In this document: positions 61,141-64,000 of the stretch, piece by piece
Position numbering within the stretch: the first letter of the stretch is position 1
Layout of the letters: each line of letters begins with the position of its first letter
Assembly (NCBI GenBank): GCA_022113835.1
Contig: JAILWY010000008.1
Location: 2,596,001 to 2,660,000, forward strand
Direction: 5' to 3'
Origin: Atopsyche davidsoni
Lineage: Eukaryota > Arthropoda > Insecta > Trichoptera > Hydrobiosidae
DNA: 64,000 nucleotides
Translations under genes and position numbers: made by a program
The notes under the pieces: generated by a model
The model's database searches: none
Told to the model about the DNA's origin: nothing
The model's input: only the letters and a program-made list of their open reading frames with translations

Positions 61141-64000
61141 CACATAAAAAAAATTTACTTGTTCTGGGAACGATCAGTTAGAATGTGGGATTGAGATCGA
61201 TCAAAATATTTCATAACTTATAATATTAAAAATTCTTGTATTGTATTATTCTATGTAAGCTCTAAAACGCAATCTTAAAATAAAAAAATTCCAACTATTA
61301 GAAGTAGGCTTTAATACAACATCTTTAGCGCGTCTCCACCAGGCAGGAGTGACATGACTCGGCGCTCGCTAAATATTTCATGAAGCCTAATTAACCCTTT
61401 GCCTGGGGGAAGAAATTACCCCTTCTCTTAGGGGTATGCTAACCCCTTTACGCTAAAAAAAAAACGAGAAAAATAACGCTTCTGGGGGAAGGGGACAAAA
61501 AATGGCCGACCAGGATAAGTGCGGGAGTGGGAAGCGAGACTTTATGTTCTGCCGAGGAAAAAACATTATAGACTCCTATATCGCAGAAAATTTTATAAAT
61601 GTCCATCTCTTTATCAAAGGAAAATAGATTGGATTGACTTAAACATACCGACTCCCTTATATTTATCTCGTATTTTCGAAAAAAAATATTCCGTATTATA
61701 TACACGACCACTTACGTTATGTAGATGCTAACCCTACTTACGCGAAGTTTGTTCGCTTATCGTATTTTCTCCTCAGATATAAAGAAATATTTCAGGGATA
61801 TTTATAGACCCACAAAGACAAGGAAGCGAGTTTATTTGGAAGCCGTCTTTCATATATGAATCTAAATGAACATTTTCCAATCTAATCTGATAATTAATCG
61901 CATGATCTTTTTGTTTATCATCGTGCCAGTACGTTTTTATCTTTTATTGTTTATATTAATGTTTTATTTTTTTGTAAGGACAAAACACGGAAAGGTCGCG
62001 AAATATATAAATTATTTATCCTTGCGTATATGAGATATCATATTGTATTTCTCTGAATTGAAATAGTCCATTAAGTAATATGATTAAGAAATATTTTGTT
62101 ATCTAACAATATTAGACATACTCAGAATGTTTACTTATATTTATATACAGCATGTGTCCTTAATTTTTTAGTAATTTTATAATTAGAGAAAATAGAAATG
62201 GATCATTGAAAGTATATTATTTATTCTTGGGTGTTTTAGATCAAATTAATCGCATTTATATTAAATCGTTTAGAACAGCTTTGCATTATTATTTAGCATT
62301 TAAGGTAAAAGCTTTTTTCAATTTTTAAAATTTCAGTGATTTTAAACGAATTCCATGCATCTTCACTGTAAAGTTTCGTGTACTTGTTAAACTTAAGTGA
62401 AACTCTGAAGGTCCAACCCTTCTTTCTTTCCCAAGTCGCAGTATAGAAATATTTAGCCTCAGGCGACAGGGAGGCATTCCGCAGGAAGTACATCCCTACT
62501 ATGTAAACCACCGAAGGACTGAGAAAGTTTCAGGAGAAACTTCAGCTGATCTTTTTTTATTCCCTGAATTGCAACCTTCGGGGCACTACGCAGATCTTGG
62601 TAGGGATGCGTGGGCATTTCACTTGGAGATATTGCTTTGGCGCAACAACCTTATTGTAAAAGTGTATTGGATACACGTGGAATATAAATAACCCATACTA
62701 ATAGCCTAACAGCTGAGAGATAACAAATGTTTTTGTGTATGAGCGTTTAAGCTTGTCGAAGATTCTTCATACTAATGGGCTACATACGAAAATAGCAGTA
62801 AGTTAGAAACCTTAAATTTTCTATTCTTATACTCACCATTAAAAGGCTACACTGAAAGACAAGGCCAAAAAATAACACCTCAGCATCCCCTACCCTTAAT
62901 AGTGTTTCCTACTGAACTAAGGGGTCAACGAGACTATAACTTTTACTACAACTCATGAAGTATATAGAAGGATGAAATGTGCGTGGACTATTTCAAGCCT
63001 AATTCCAACTCTTTTTTTATGATTTCGTTTAAGTTTATTTTCTTCTGTCTGTGTTTTTGGTACGATTGTTAAAAAAGGCCTCATTGAGTTTTATCTTTTA
63101 TTTTAGATATTTTCACAAAACTAGCTTTTTTTACTAGGGAATCTATAAGTTATGCTTCCTTCCTTATTCTCTGAAATAATATTTTCAATGAATCTGCCAT
63201 TCAAATTAAAGCCTTGTTATTTTTTATCCATATACCTGTATTTGATTTTAAGTAAACTATTTTGTTTAAATCGAACGGTTTTATTGATTGAAAAAATATT
63301 GTCTTTGAATTAAAGAAAAATAAATCATCCGAATTATTCAATATTTTATTTATGTAGGATTAAAACCTCTCTCATTTATAATACCAACAAAAAAAAATAA
63401 TATATATATATATATATCAATAGCTTTCAATAAGCCAATTAAAATATGGAATATTTATAATATGGAAGTAACGTATTCATTTTAAAGTAGTTTATATTTG
63501 AGTATAGTTCTTAAAGTATCGTTAATGCATATTTTATCAGATAAAGTTAATCTTTTAATAATTTCAGTACAAAAACGATGACTACTTCCAAACAATCACT
63601 GGCAAGACGTTTGTACTACTTTTTTATTTAAATGATGTAATTATACCTAATTTGAAACAATTTCAGTAATTATCTGAAAAACACTTAAACAACCGGCCAT
63701 CGACATTATTATTCAACTAAGTAAGTCCTTACAAAAAAAAGTCTTCGGATTGAACATGTCCCCGAAATAATATTTTAATAAAAATAAATTAAAATTTAAT
63801 ATATTCTGAATGAACATGAGTAGCTGTAGCCTATATTTTTTATTTTCATTTAATCCTTTTAAAGGAGAAATTGCGCACTTTTGTGAGGTCTGATCGTTAC
63901 CTTCAAGTCAATTTTCTATTTATGTTTCTTGTTGAAGTATACAGTTCTAAGGCTGTTGTAAGAAAGATATATTTTTTATGACATTCAGTAGCTTAAAATA
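61141..64000. other. AT-rich stretch with one GC-richer patch
   Basis: No gene recognised. About 61330-61560 is GC-richer. An 87-codon minus frame (61448-61711) crosses part of it and a 70-codon plus frame overlaps; neither has a motif. A short (TA)n tract lies near 63402-63418. The window ends in AT-rich sequence. Confidence 0.5.

Overview
This window looks like AT-rich eukaryotic, probably arthropod (insect-like), intergenic or long-intron DNA. GC content is low by eye (about 30 %), poly-A/T runs and (TA)n/(TG)n microsatellites are common, and no open frame longer than about 107 codons exists. I see no intact protein gene, rRNA or tRNA gene, and no bacterial-style operons. Nothing identifies the species. 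The mariner, tRNA-derived SINE and hammerhead-type repeats fit an arthropod, but that is inference.

What the window does hold is dispersed repeats, several datable by their target-site duplications (TSDs). (1) SINE family A carries a tRNA-like RNA polymerase III promoter (A box TAGTACAAGGG, B box near GGTTCAAATCC, threonine-type anticodon loop). Copies lie at 13845-14303, 20613-21037, 26581-26922, 42658-42875 and 58712-58947; three have exact 11-12 bp TSDs. (2) A related family B lies at 46678-46838 (18 bp TSD) and 47773-48273 (11 bp TSD). (3) A short element of about 140-170 bp contains a hammerhead-ribozyme-like core. It occurs four times (12216, 33880, 42472, 57825), each time flanked by 13 bp direct repeats. 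(4) A second hammerhead-like composite repeat lies at 60745-61140, with relatives at 45521-45967. (5) One decayed mariner transposase copy lies at 21356-22336 on the minus strand; its D,D34D residues are still visible. (6) Tandem arrays occur at 10274-11240 (252 bp unit, two identical copies) and 58681-60067 (about 240 bp unit), and duplicated segments near 20.4/21.1 kb and 54.2/54.4 kb.

Layout: 1-10 kb is plain AT-rich DNA; 10-11 kb is the 252 bp array; 12-14.8 kb holds a hammerhead element, SINE copies and one weak exon-like pair; 20-22.5 kb is a duplication split by a SINE next to the mariner; 25-31 kb holds hammerhead-like fragments and a SINE; 33-34 and 42-43 kb hold hammerhead elements, the latter with a SINE nested at its edge; 45-48.3 kb holds composite repeat and family B elements; 54 kb is a small GC-richer duplication; 57.8-61.1 kb holds a hammerhead element, a GC-rich islet, the minisatellite with a SINE inside it, and the second hammerhead-like element.

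The most notable signals are the hammerhead-like element whose copies share a paired change at the catalytic core positions 3 and 8, and the repeated snap-back (inverted) architecture across unrelated repeat families. I propose no cellular pathway, because no gene set is present.
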